This document shows, piece after piece, positions 9,211-17,942 of a DNA stretch of 64,000 bases. The notes below the pieces were generated by a model, which did not search any database, was not told the origin of the DNA, and worked only from the letters and a program-made list of their open reading frames with translations. The stretch is from Methylomagnum ishizawai (GTDB lineage Bacteria > Pseudomonadota > Gammaproteobacteria > Methylococcales > Methylomonadaceae). Where the stretch lies: the NCBI GenBank assembly GCA_945861705.1, contig CAMAVM010000015.1:1-64000 (forward strand), written 5' to 3'. The position numbers were made by a program, and so were the translations under genes. Numbering within the stretch: the first letter of the stretch is position 1; every line of letters starts with the position of its first letter.

Positions 9211-10430
9211 TTAAGGCGCGATTACCCGGTAAACTTCAGTCTGTCTGGGCGTTGGTCTAAAAATATTCATCCTAGTTGTCATAAGGGTATTGCCAGAGAT
9301 TGAGACACCAGAACCGAAGACCTCCTCACTGCTTTTTGTGTTAATTCTTGACAGCAAGCTCCATTGGCTACCAGTGCGCTTAAAGACATCGAATGCACCT
9401 GGAGTGCCGATTTTGCCACCACCACCATAATTTAATGGCATATCAGCTACCGCAGCGGTATCGCCACTGATGTCTAGGCTAAAACCAAAACCATTGCTAC
9501 CGATATTTTTTGGGTCCGTCAACAATGCCTGTTCACTCCAGGTGGAGATCGTGCGTTGAAATACATAAACGCGTTTTATATCTTTCGATGCAGAAAGATT
9601 TTGGGTTCCGACCAAGATGGTATCACCGTTTAGCGCAACCGAATTACCGAAGTCCACTATATTCGCCGTGAGTGGGGTGACAGGCACCAATTTAGATTGT
9701 TGGCTCCAAATGCCTGTGGTGCGCTTAAATACTAAAACATCGCCTTTTGTTGGGGATTCTTCGCCTGCCGCCAAGGTGTCGCCATCGATCGCAACACTAC
9801 GACCAAACCTGATGCTAGTTGCACTTCCCTTCAATTGCGCTTGCTTTTGCCAAAAAGGTACTCCCGTTGCTGATAATTTCCGTATATAGACCGATACGTT
9901 AGCGACACTGTTTGAATCATTTTGACAACCGATAGCAACACTATCGCCGCTCACTGAAACAGCAGAAGTCGGTTGGAGTTGAGGGTAAACAGGCCCCAAT
10001 ATTTTGGCTTCTTGCCGCCATATAGTCCCCGTTCTACGAAAAATATTGGTTGCACCACTGCGCTGCCCTGTCGGCGTATTTATAACGCCAATATCAGCTA
10101 CCACTGCGGTGTTGCCATTGAAGGCGGTAAGCCCACCATAACTTAGGGTGGGTAGTCTGTGGGAACAAGCTTTGCCTGCTGTTGCCAGACACCGCCATTG
10201 CGCTGGAACACATAGGCGGTTGTGGTCGTGAAGGCTGCGCCAGATGCGGTAATTAACGCCGTATCACCACTCACTTTAGGTGAGCTTATCAGCCCAGGCA
10301 GCAGCGTAGCTTCTAAAATTACTCCGCCCGTTGTAGTGTTGCCTCCGCCTCCGGCAGCATTTGCATCGGCAGCTAGTGCAAGACCAACAAGCGTTATAAC
10401 TGCACATAAAAAGTTTATTGATGTAGACAT
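9211..10430 (-). pseudogene. Secreted FG-GAP/beta-propeller protein split by a frameshift
   Basis: Two minus-strand frames join into one protein. The first starts at the ATG at 10430 (aagga is placed correctly before it) with a signal peptide ending ADANA, and encodes the first repeat up to LVPTD near 10150. It then runs into a stop. The second frame is already open there (LPTLSYGGLTAFNGNTAVV) and continues to 9211. Together they give about 405 residues of repeats of the type 'FG.SVAI.GDT...G', with 'VYVFQR....W..QA.L' between them. This is the FG-GAP/integrin-alpha type propeller pattern. One +1 or -1 shift at about 10145-10165 explains the break. The region has no long homopolymer, so a real mutation is plausible. 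Function: probably extracellular binding; unknown. Confidence 0.6.
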
Positions 10431-10590
10431 AATAACATTCCTTACTAAAATGACTCTCCGCAGGATACTTTGTAAATCTCGGATCAATTTAATTGAAATT
10501 TCAACTGACAATATATTCTGCGGTGATGGTTTAATATAAAATTCAGAACTTATTGATATTCCTTTGATTATTAAATCACATATTCCTTAT

Positions 10591-11361
10591 TTAAGGAGCG
10601 AATTGGTCAAAGAGTGGATCAATGCGTAGCGTAAGCGGTTCAGCAGTAAATACTGTCGGTGTGGCTGTAATTTCCGCCCGTACGTTTACTGGGCAGCCAG
10701 TTGTTACATTTATTAGGGCAGGATTCACTGATGTAGTAGTTGAAACGTCCCATTTTCCAAAAATATCACCGAGACTTGTTACTGCCACAGTACTAATAAC
10801 TGGCGCAGTAGGAATTTTAGCTCCTGTTGCATCTGCCCGGTATAAAGCTACAGAAAGTCCTGTAGTGCCAATAGGGTCGTGAACAAAGCCGCGCACATCA
10901 TATCTACATTGCCCTGATTTATTTAACCATCTAGCCTTGGCTAAAGTGATACTTACCTCTCGGACATTAGGGTTCAATAGTGGAGCCAAATCTATATCCA
11001 AATTCCAGTAATAGAATTTAGAAGCTGCTGTTGTAGGAACGGGGGCATAGTAACCATCCGCAAGTGCAGTTAAACCTAGAATCGCAGATCCAGCGCCTGT
11101 TAAATTTGTTTTAAATCCTTTAGTTGTTATAGCACCGGGAATCCTAATATCGGTCAATACTTTAAAATCTAGGCCTACTGGATTAAGCGACAAAGGAAAC
11201 GTACCAGGAAATTTAGTGCCCATTTTTATAAAATCCGCAGCGCCAGTACATGTTACGTTAGTGCATCTGGCTTCGGTGACCGATGCCAAAACTTGGTATT
11301 CTGCCCCGGGATCGACTTGTACATTATTGACAATGTGTCCGCTAGACTGGGGCAAGATCAC
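10591..11361 (-). pseudogene. Copy 2 of the exported unknown family, missing its N-terminal third
   Basis: The protein is colinear with copy 1 from NNVQVDPGAEY to the end LRIDPLFDQFAP, and its 3' end is intact (GCPVNVRAEITATPTVF). However, it begins at MILPQSSGHI from a GTG with no signal peptide. Copy 1 has about 150 more residues at this side, including the export signal. The homology stops abruptly at about 11330, and the sequence beyond encodes an unrelated frame. I infer that a recombination or deletion removed the 5' part. Copy 2 therefore preserves the C-terminus that copy 1 has lost, and copy 1 the N-terminus that copy 2 has lost. Confidence 0.6.
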
Positions 11362-11527
11362 TTAAGGTATCGTCGGAAAAACCGTTCAAATAAGATTTGG
11401 TTGCATTTTTACGGTTAAGATACTGATTTCGTATTTTTTCAGTAAAAGCTCCCTCATCAGGAGTAGGACAATTATCAATATCATCAAGGGTAAGTAGAAC
11501 AACCCTTGATCCTGCGACCAAAATTCA
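11342..11527 (-). pseudogene. Fragment of an unrelated, unidentified coding sequence at the junction
   Basis: The minus frame between a TGA near 11526 and the TAG at 11342-11344 encodes about 61 residues without a usual start codon, including LLTLDDIDNCPTPDEGAF and FSDDTLSDLAPV. The composition looks like real soluble, acidic protein. It touches the point where copy 2 of the exported family loses homology, so it is probably the tail of a gene brought in by the rearrangement. I cannot name the family. Confidence 0.3.
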
Positions 11528-11559
11528 TTTGAAGTTGGGTAAGGATGGTTCTTTTGGCA

Positions 11560-12333
11560 TCAACTTAGCCCAAATAAAGTACGAAAATTCTCAGTTGATT
11601 GTTTCGCTATGTTGGTGAACGACGTGTCACGTAATTCAGCGATGTGTTCGGCGACATAGCGAACATACAGAGGATAGTTGGGTTTGCCACGTTTTGGAAC
11701 GGGTGATAAGTAAGGTGAATCCGTTTCAATCAAGAATCTGTCGGCGGGAACTTTTTTTGCGACTTCCTTGATTTCTTTGGCATTATTAAACGTCACGATG
11801 CCAGAGAATGAGATATAAAAACCTAAATTCAACGCACCTTGGGCAAATTCCCAATCTTCGGTAAAGCAATGAATAATACCGCCGACTTCTGAAGCATTTT
11901 CTTCCTGTAAAATGCGTAGCGTGTCTGCTTTGGCTTCGCGGGTGTGAATGATTAACGGTTTTTTCAGGATTTTTGCGGCGCGGATATGATTTCTAAATCT
12001 TTGCTGCTGCCAGTTTAAACCACCTTCGCTACGGAAATAATCAAGCCCCGTCTCGCCTATGCCTATTACTTTATCCAATTGACCTAAAGCGATGAGTTCA
12101 TCAACTGTTGGATCTTTACCGTCCTGCACATTAGGATGAACGCCAACTGTTACCGATATTTGCGGGTAATCTGCCACCATTGCCAACATGGCTGGATAAG
12201 TTTCCAAGTCGATAGCAATGGTCAATAAATATTCAATCTGGCTATCACTGACCGCAACCATAAAGTTAGCGAAGTCATTCTGATAAGGTGCTAGATCAAT
12301 TCGATCAAGGTGACAATGGGAATCAATCAGCAT
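11560..12333 (-). CDS. tatD: TatD-family metal-dependent DNase/hydrolase (YcfH type)
   Basis: The 257-residue TIM-barrel hydrolase has all expected metal ligands: DSHCHLD (HxH) at residues 4-10, Glu of GIGETGLDYF, His of LIIHTREA, His of GIIHCFTE and Asp of LIETDSPYLSP. The YcfH subgroup of TatD proteins acts as a 3'-5' exonuclease or related phosphoesterase. It is the last gene of the fab-holB block on the minus strand, about 70 bases after the PilZ gene. The same order holB-pilZ-tatD is widespread in Gammaproteobacteria. Confidence 0.93.
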   Translation of the reverse strand: MLIDSHCHLDRIDLAPYQNDFANFMVAVSDSQIEYLLTIAIDLETYPAMLAMVADYPQISVTVGVHPNVQDGKDPTVDELIALGQLDKVIGIGETGLDYFRSEGGLNWQQQRFRNHIRAAKILKKPLIIHTREAKADTLRILQEENASEVGGIIHCFTEDWEFAQGALNLGFYISFSGIVTFNNAKEIKEVAKKVPADRFLIETDSPYLSPVPKRGKPNYPLYVRYVAEHIAELRDTSFTNIAKQSTENFRTLFGLS

Positions 12334-12406
12334 TGCGAGGTTTTATGTTGTGGCATTTAAAATAAGGCTTGGGTTTTGAGAACCAAGCCAAAGAATTCGG
12401 GATTGT

Positions 12407-12757
12407 TTACATGGTGTGGGTTGAGCGGTCTGTACTTAACGCACCGGCAAGATAATTTTCTATCTTAGCTCGCGCTAAACCGCCGTCTTGATCGCTAAAT
12501 TGAACGCCAATACCGCATATCCGGTAGCCTGATGACCCTGCTGGCGTTTTCCAGATGACTTTTCCGGCAATTGGCAAGCGTTCCGTTTCTTCCATTAAAT
12601 TCAACAACATAAACACTTCTTGCCCCATTTGGTATTCCCGATCAGTCGGAATAAACAAGCCACCGTTAGTCACAAATGGCATGTAAGCTTGATATAAGGC
12701 ATTTTTGTCTTTAATCGCAAGTGACAAAATACCTTGTCTGGGTGCTGCTTCTGCCAT
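12407..12757 (-). CDS. pilZ: Type IV pilus PilZ-domain protein
   Basis: This 116-residue single-domain PilZ protein has the fold signature 'G.G(I/V)(Q/E)F' (CGIGVQFSDQDG) and MLLNLMEETERLPIAGKVIWKTP. It lacks the RxxxR c-di-GMP switch ahead of the domain, as does classic PilZ of type IV pili, which works by protein contacts with the pilus ATPase system. It begins 2 bases after the holB stop codon (12760), so it is translationally linked to holB. This holB-pilZ order is typical of pseudomonads and relatives. Confidence 0.88.
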   Translation of the reverse strand: MAEAAPRQGILSLAIKDKNALYQAYMPFVTNGGLFIPTDREYQMGQEVFMLLNLMEETERLPIAGKVIWKTPAGSSGYRICGIGVQFSDQDGGLARAKIENYLAGALSTDRSTHTM

Positions 12758-12759
12758 TG

Positions 12760-13752
12760 CTAGGTTCTCCCGTTAAGTTGTTGCCATTGTACTAAAATTT
12801 CTTCCAACATCATCTGGAAATTGACCTGTGTATCTAGCTGGCGACGACTTGAAAGTAAGTGATCGTAAAGCTTATACAGGCTTTTCAAGTGTAGTTGTTG
12901 CGCCAATTCTTGCAGGTTTTTTGCCATATCCTGATTGCATAATTGCGCCTGATTGCTGCCACAAGCACATTTGATTACATCGCTCGTCCAGGAAATCAGC
13001 CAGTTTAGCAATTCTGTTTCCGGCAGTTTTTGCCATTTTTCTGAAATTAATGCAGGATAGATACGGTTTTTTGCTATTGCCAGCCAGTCATTAAAACAGT
13101 CTGTTCTTTGCTTTAGGAGCGGCTCATCGATGATCTGCTGGGTGGTGAAAATGCCGCCGCGCACTAAATTTAAGCGGGTTTCCTGGTTGTCGTGAATGCC
13201 CTGCCCACTCAACCAATCGTACAGTATGTGTTTTTCAGGCAACGTGACCGATAGCTTTTGGCAACGGCTGATAATGGTTGCCGGTAATTTATTCGGTTTG
13301 TTGCTTATCAGGATAAAAATTGTGCGCTCGGTCGGCTCTTCCAGGCACTTTAAGAAGGCGTTTGCTGCATGCGTGGTCATAGCATCCGCCGGGTTGATGA
13401 TAAGCACCCGATAGCTTTCAAACTGTGGTTTTAAGTAAGTATCAGTAAGCAGTTGCCGTATCTGGCTGATAGCAATGGATTTTTTGTCGTCGTCCGGTTT
13501 GATTTGGATTAAGTCAGGATGCGTACCCGCCTTGATTAACAAACAACTATTGCACACACCGCAGCACGAGCCGTCAGCGTGCATGTTGGAACACAGCAAA
13601 GAATAAACAAATCGCTTGGCTAAGGCATGTTTACCCAAGCCACTCGTGCCTGTAATGAGCAAAGCCTGCGGAATGCGATCTTGCTGGATATAGCTGAACA
13701 GTGAATTCCAGCTCTGCTGCTGCCACGGCGATGGGTTATTGATTGCGGTCAT
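12760..13752 (-). CDS. holB: DNA polymerase III delta' subunit
   Basis: This is the clamp-loader subunit of the replicase, 330 residues. The N-terminal AAA+ fold has GTSGLGKHALAK in the Walker A position, a zinc module with four Cys (C-x(8)-C-C-x-x-C-x-x-C near residues 53-69) and the 'ISRCQKL' sensor/arginine-finger SRC motif. The C-terminal helical domain (about 210-330) forms the clamp-loader collar. The start ATG overlaps the tmk stop by four bases (ATGA, 13749-13752), so the two are translationally coupled. Confidence 0.92.
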   Translation of the reverse strand: MTAINNPSPWQQQSWNSLFSYIQQDRIPQALLITGTSGLGKHALAKRFVYSLLCSNMHADGSCCGVCNSCLLIKAGTHPDLIQIKPDDDKKSIAISQIRQLLTDTYLKPQFESYRVLIINPADAMTTHAANAFLKCLEEPTERTIFILISNKPNKLPATIISRCQKLSVTLPEKHILYDWLSGQGIHDNQETRLNLVRGGIFTTQQIIDEPLLKQRTDCFNDWLAIAKNRIYPALISEKWQKLPETELLNWLISWTSDVIKCACGSNQAQLCNQDMAKNLQELAQQLHLKSLYKLYDHLLSSRRQLDTQVNFQMMLEEILVQWQQLNGRT

Positions 13753-14381
13753 ACAAGCAAGGGTTTTAATGCACCAACAATCGCTTGTTGCACGTCGGTC
13801 AAGGCTTGGTCGGCCTGGATAATTTTGATGCGTTCTGGGTATTGTTGGGCTTGGTTTAAGTAAACTTGCCGAACTCGGTTAAAGAATTCGACCTGTTCTG
13901 ACTCAAAGCGGTCTAGCTGCCCTGCCCTATTTTTTGCCCTCGCCATACCGATTGCAATTGGCACATCAAGCAATAAGGTTAAATCTGGCCGTAAATCCGC
14001 TTGTACGAAATTTTCTAGCCATTGGATTGCTTCCAGCGACATACCGCGACCACCGCCTTGATAAGCATAAGTAGCATCAGTAAAGCGGTCGCACAAAACC
14101 CATTGACCTTGTGCCAGGGCGGGTTTGATTACATGATTTAGGTGCTGCGCTCTGGCGGCAAACATCAACAGGATTTCGGCATGGCTGGTAACTGGCTCGT
14201 CATTGCTATGCAGCAACAAATCCCGTATTTTTTCAGCGAGTTGAGTGCCTCCAGGTTCGCGTGTTACGACGACAGGAATGTTTTGGCTGAGTAGATAATC
14301 TTTGATGAACGGGACGTTGGTGGTTTTCCCAACCCCTTCCCCGCCTTCCAGCGTAATAAATTTTCCGTTGGGATTCATCAT
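13749..14381 (-). CDS. tmk: Thymidylate kinase (dTMP kinase)
   Basis: The enzyme phosphorylates dTMP to dTDP for DNA synthesis. The 210-residue protein has the P-loop LEGGEGVGKTT, the DR(Y/F) motif within LCDRFTDATYAYQGGGRG, and a lid region (RAKNRAGQLDRFE) rich in arginines, as in bacterial type II enzymes. Its ATG overlaps the mltG stop (ATGA at 14378-14381). Two adjacent Met codons make the exact start ambiguous by one residue. Confidence 0.94.
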   Translation of the reverse strand: MMNPNGKFITLEGGEGVGKTTNVPFIKDYLLSQNIPVVVTREPGGTQLAEKIRDLLLHSNDEPVTSHAEILLMFAARAQHLNHVIKPALAQGQWVLCDRFTDATYAYQGGGRGMSLEAIQWLENFVQADLRPDLTLLLDVPIAIGMARAKNRAGQLDRFESEQVEFFNRVRQVYLNQAQQYPERIKIIQADQALTDVQQAIVGALKPLLV

Positions 14382-15373
14382 TTTCTATGCTTCTGGAAGT
14401 CATTCACTGCCTTGTTATGTTCAGCCAAGGAAGGTGAAAATTGATGGCTACCATCACCTTTTGCTACAAAATACAGGTAGTTAGCTTTTTCGGGGTGTAA
14501 GACTGCATGTATGGCATCACGCCCCGGCATGGCTATCGGTGTGGGCGGTAAGCCCTGGATGACGTAGGTGTTGTAAGGTGTCTTGGCGGTCAAGTCGTTT
14601 GCCCTGATGTTGCCATTGTACTTGTCGCCCATGCCGTAAATGACGGTGGGGTCAGTTTGCAATAACATGCCTTTTTCCAGTCGGCTGGTAAATACGCCAG
14701 CAATCATCGAGCGCTCCTGTTTTGCTCCGGTTTCTTTTTCCACGATGGAAGCCATAATTAGGGCTTCGTAAGGGGCTTTATAGGGCAGATCGGCTGCTTT
14801 GCTTTGCCATTCCTGAGCTAATACGGACTGCATTTGTGCGTATGCCATTTTTAATATCGAAATATCGGTGGCATTTTTTTCAAAATGGTAGGTATCAGGG
14901 AAAATCCAACCTTCGGGTATTTTTTCATTTACCCCTAATAATGAAGATAGTTCTCCAACATTTTCTTTTTTAAGGGTTTTGTAGATATTAGGATGCTTGT
15001 CTATTGCCAGTAAAATTTCCTTCAAACTCCAGCCTTCAGGAAAGGTAATGGTATATTTCTTCGCCCTGCCCTCAGCAAATATCGTCAATATTTGCGGCAT
15101 CGTCAGGTCAGTTGTCAGTTCGTATTCGCCGGCTTTAAGGTTGTTGATTACCCCTTGCTGATAGGCAATCACTTTAAACCAGAAGTTATCGACAGCAATA
15201 TTTTGGGCAAGCAGCTTCTTGGTGATTTTGCTAAATGAATCGCCTTTTTCTATTTCAACAAGCAATGTGTTTTGCACTACTGGCTTGTTGATGGCGTTGT
15301 AATAGCACATCCCTATCACGACTGGCGCGAACAATAGAGCTATCACAATGCTTATGGTGATGTTACGCCACAC
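14378..15373 (-). CDS. mltG: Endolytic murein transglycosylase MltG
   Basis: This inner-membrane enzyme cleaves nascent peptidoglycan strands and releases them from the synthesis complex. There is one N-terminal transmembrane segment (about residues 5-27), a LysM-like region (LVEIEKGDSFSKITKKLL) and the YceG domain. The catalytic Glu lies in SIVEKETGAKQER, and the late motif TPYNTYVIQGLPPTPI is typical. At 331 residues the length is normal. Its stop overlaps tmk and its start overlaps the pabC stop, so pabC-mltG-tmk-holB form a tightly coupled run. Confidence 0.94.
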   Translation of the reverse strand: MWRNITISIVIALLFAPVVIGMCYYNAINKPVVQNTLLVEIEKGDSFSKITKKLLAQNIAVDNFWFKVIAYQQGVINNLKAGEYELTTDLTMPQILTIFAEGRAKKYTITFPEGWSLKEILLAIDKHPNIYKTLKKENVGELSSLLGVNEKIPEGWIFPDTYHFEKNATDISILKMAYAQMQSVLAQEWQSKAADLPYKAPYEALIMASIVEKETGAKQERSMIAGVFTSRLEKGMLLQTDPTVIYGMGDKYNGNIRANDLTAKTPYNTYVIQGLPPTPIAMPGRDAIHAVLHPEKANYLYFVAKGDGSHQFSPSLAEHNKAVNDFQKHRK

Positions 15374-16194
15374 TATTGCACCTGCCTTTTCATTTGCATC
15401 AGGTAAGCTTGAAGTTGCTTGGTCAACTTACCCACAGCAAAATTGGCGTTTTCTATCTGCTTAACAGGCCAAATACCGATAATGGAATTACAGACGAACA
15501 CTTCATCAGCGTTAAGCAACTCGTCTTTTTTGAAGTCATGCTCGATTAGCGTCAGGTTATGCTTAGTTGACAATTGTTTGATAATGCCACGCATAACACC
15601 CGAAACACCCGCAAAATGCAGCGATGCCGTATACATGCTGTTGTCTTTCACGTAGAAAAGATTGCTCATCGTGCCTTCAATCACCTGGTTGTTGATGTCC
15701 AACATTATACCTTCTTGTATCGTAGGATCATCCCATTCGGCACGCGCCATGATTTGTTCGAGTCGGTTGAGGTGCTTGATACCAGCTAATGCGGGGTTCA
15801 ACCCCAATCGAGTAGTGCAAAAACGCGCATTAATGCCTTGCTCTACGTGGGTTTGGGGATATTCTGGGTGAGGATGTAGGCTTATGACGCGGGTTAGTTG
15901 GATAGTTTCTGGCTGTCGATAGCCTCGACCGCCAGTGCCGCGAGTGATGATGATTTTGAGGACAGCTTTTTGAGCTGGCTTACAAACATTGGCGATTTCG
16001 TCGGTAAGTAGCTTTATGTCGGGATTGGGGATTTTTAGCCTTAAACAATCTGCACCTAATCGACTTAAGTGTTGCTCCAGAAATATTGGCTGTCCATCAA
16101 GGACTTCAATGGTTTCAAACAACCCATCACCGTATTGGAAGCCGCGATCATTGACCGCAATGTGATCAGCTTCTACTCCATTTATCAGGATCAT
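15373..16194 (-). CDS. pabC: Aminodeoxychorismate lyase
   Basis: This PLP enzyme (fold type IV, BCAT-like) converts 4-amino-4-deoxychorismate to p-aminobenzoate and pyruvate for folate synthesis. Visible family features are 'NDRGFQYGDGLFETI' near residue 15, the catalytic Lys region IKHLNRLEQIMAR, and 'VIEGTMSNLFYV' binding the PLP phosphate. I choose the ATG at 16194 (MILINGVEAD), which fits the family's start. A GTG five codons upstream (16209) is possible. It follows fabF by 37 bases in the classic fabF-pabC-mltG order. Confidence 0.92.
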   Translation of the reverse strand: MILINGVEADHIAVNDRGFQYGDGLFETIEVLDGQPIFLEQHLSRLGADCLRLKIPNPDIKLLTDEIANVCKPAQKAVLKIIITRGTGGRGYRQPETIQLTRVISLHPHPEYPQTHVEQGINARFCTTRLGLNPALAGIKHLNRLEQIMARAEWDDPTIQEGIMLDINNQVIEGTMSNLFYVKDNSMYTASLHFAGVSGVMRGIIKQLSTKHNLTLIEHDFKKDELLNADEVFVCNSIIGIWPVKQIENANFAVGKLTKQLQAYLMQMKRQVQ

Positions 16195-16231
16195 GGCAGA
16201 GTTGATCACATAAACGCGATGGATTTAAGCG

Positions 16232-17476
16232 TTATTCAAAACGTCTGAACACCAAAGAACCGTTCGTGCCACCAAAGCCAAATGAATTAGACATGGCAAC
16301 ATCAATTTTCATGTCCCTAGCTATGTTCGGTATAAAATCCAGGTCACATTCCGAATCCTGGTTGTCCAAATTAATGGTTGCCGGAGCGATTTGGTTTTTG
16401 ATGCTCAATGCCGTCAATACCGCTTCAATACCACCCGCCGCACCCAGCATGTGACCAAGCATGGATTTAGTTGAGCTGATTGCAACTTTATAAGCATGGT
16501 CGCCCAATGCGGTTTTCATGGCTTGAGTTTCACCGAGATCGCCCGCAGACGTTGATGTGCCGTGTGCATTGATGTAATCAACAGCTTCGGGATTCAGGCC
16601 GGCATCACGTAAGGCATTTTGCATACACCGTGCCGCACCTGCCCCGCCTGGTGATGGCGTGGTCATGTGGTAAGCGTCACCACCCATGCCATAACCCACT
16701 AATTCGGCATAAATTTTTGCACCACGGGCTTTAGCATGTTCCAGCTCTTCAAGCACGACTACACCAGCACCATCACTCAACACAAAACCATCACGGTCTT
16801 TGTCCCAAGGTCGGCTAGCGATTTGTGGGTCATCGTTACGGCGTGATAAGGCTTTTGCTGAAATAAAACCACCCATCGCAGTGGCCGACGAAGTACAGCG
16901 TTCTGCGCCACCCGCGACCATTACATCTGCATCGCCGTACTTAATCAATCTGGCGGCATCACCGATATTATGTGTGCCGGTTGTACAAGCCGTAACAATC
17001 GCAAAATTAGGCCCTTTCATGCCGTATTTAATCGAAAGGTTGCCCGAAATCATGTTAATGATATTGCCAGGAACAAAAAAAGGTGAAATCCGCCGTGGTC
17101 CACTTTTATCGTAAAGTGCATAACATTCTTCTATGCCGGTAATGCCACCAATACCTGATCCAATAGCAACGCCAATGCGTTCGGCATTCGCCTCGGTAAC
17201 TTCAATTCCAGAATCTTCAATCGCCTGACAACCCGCAGCAATGCCATAATGGATAAAACCATCCATACGTTGGGCATCTTTTGCAGGAATGTATTGGGTA
17301 ATATCAAAGTTTCTTATCACACCGCCAAAAGTGGTCGCGAATGATGATATATCGAAGGAATCTATGCCACTAATACCGCTGCGACCATTAATGATACCCT
17401 CCCAAGTCTCTGATACCGTGTTAGCAAGAGGTGTTATAGCACCTAATCCGGTTATGACAACTCGACGACCGCTCAA
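16232..17476 (-). CDS. fabF: 3-oxoacyl-ACP synthase II (KAS II)
   Basis: The enzyme elongates acyl-ACP with malonyl-ACP and controls temperature-dependent unsaturation in relatives. The 414-residue thiolase fold has the catalytic triad Cys (VTACTTGTHN, about residue 163), His (INAHGTSTSAGD, about 303) and His (STKSMLGHMLGAAGG, about 340), and the C-terminal SFGFGGTN loop. It lies about 95 bases downstream of acpP. A strong hairpin between the two may reduce fabF expression relative to acpP. Confidence 0.96.
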   Translation of the reverse strand: MSGRRVVITGLGAITPLANTVSETWEGIINGRSGISGIDSFDISSFATTFGGVIRNFDITQYIPAKDAQRMDGFIHYGIAAGCQAIEDSGIEVTEANAERIGVAIGSGIGGITGIEECYALYDKSGPRRISPFFVPGNIINMISGNLSIKYGMKGPNFAIVTACTTGTHNIGDAARLIKYGDADVMVAGGAERCTSSATAMGGFISAKALSRRNDDPQIASRPWDKDRDGFVLSDGAGVVVLEELEHAKARGAKIYAELVGYGMGGDAYHMTTPSPGGAGAARCMQNALRDAGLNPEAVDYINAHGTSTSAGDLGETQAMKTALGDHAYKVAISSTKSMLGHMLGAAGGIEAVLTALSIKNQIAPATINLDNQDSECDLDFIPNIARDMKIDVAMSNSFGFGGTNGSLVFRRFE

Positions 17477-17531
17477 TGTAATAGTCCGTATGAAAAAAGG
17501 TTAAGGTGGGGGATAAAGGGGTGGTAAAACA

Positions 17532-17560
17532 AGTGGATGAACGATGATCGTTCATCCACT
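17532..17560 (-). terminator. Intercistronic hairpin between acpP and fabF
   Basis: agtggatgaacga (17532-17544) and its exact complement (17548-17560) form a 13-bp stem with a 3-base loop. On the minus strand it is followed by a T-rich stretch (ttgtttt). It starts 11 bases after the acpP stop codon. It is well placed to act as a partial terminator or 3' stabiliser that makes acpP mRNA more abundant than fabF mRNA. Confidence 0.7.
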
Positions 17561-17571
17561 GATGATCGAGT

Positions 17572-17802
17572 TTAGGCGTTTTTTGTCACGTAATCAATAG
17601 CTTGCTGAACAGTAGTGATTTTTTCAGCTTCATCGTCTGGAATTTCGCATTCAAATTCTTCTTCAAGTGCCATCACGAGTTCAACTGTATCCAGAGAATC
17701 AGCACCTAAATCGTCAACGAAGGAAGCATCGTTAGCGATATCTTCTTTAACACCCAATTGCTCTGCAACAATTTTTTTAACTCGTTCTTCAACATTACTC
17801 AT
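17572..17802 (-). CDS. acpP: Acyl carrier protein
   Basis: This is the 76-residue acidic carrier of growing acyl chains. Ser36 in the DSL motif of [20 protein letters not shown] is the phosphopantetheine site. I place the start at the ATG at 17802 ([11 protein letters not shown]) because gagga lies at a good distance upstream and the product length is canonical. An upstream in-frame Met at 17823 would add seven non-conserved residues. Gene order fabG-acpP-fabF is standard. Confidence 0.96.
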   Translation of the reverse strand: MSNVEERVKKIVAEQLGVKEDIANDASFVDDLGADSLDTVELVMALEEEFECEIPDDEAEKITTVQQAIDYVTKNA

Positions 17803-17910
17803 AATTATATCCTCAATCAACACAGTTTATTTTTTATAATCAGTCGGTTACACTGCGGTGTTAGTTAGTTATTGGAAATCCCGTGTCCGGCAATTCCAGA
17901 CGGCGGGGGA

Positions 17911-17940
17911 ATTATACTTGATATTGCGAAAATCTCACAA
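17911..17940 (-). promoter_or_regulatory. Sigma70-type promoter of acpP
   Basis: On the minus strand TTGTGA (17935-17940) and a perfect TATAAT (17911-17916) are separated by 18 bases, about 110 bases upstream of the acpP start. It begins just after the fabG stop codon, so it would drive acpP (and fabF) separately from the upstream operon. Confidence 0.7.
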
Positions 17941-17942
17941 TA

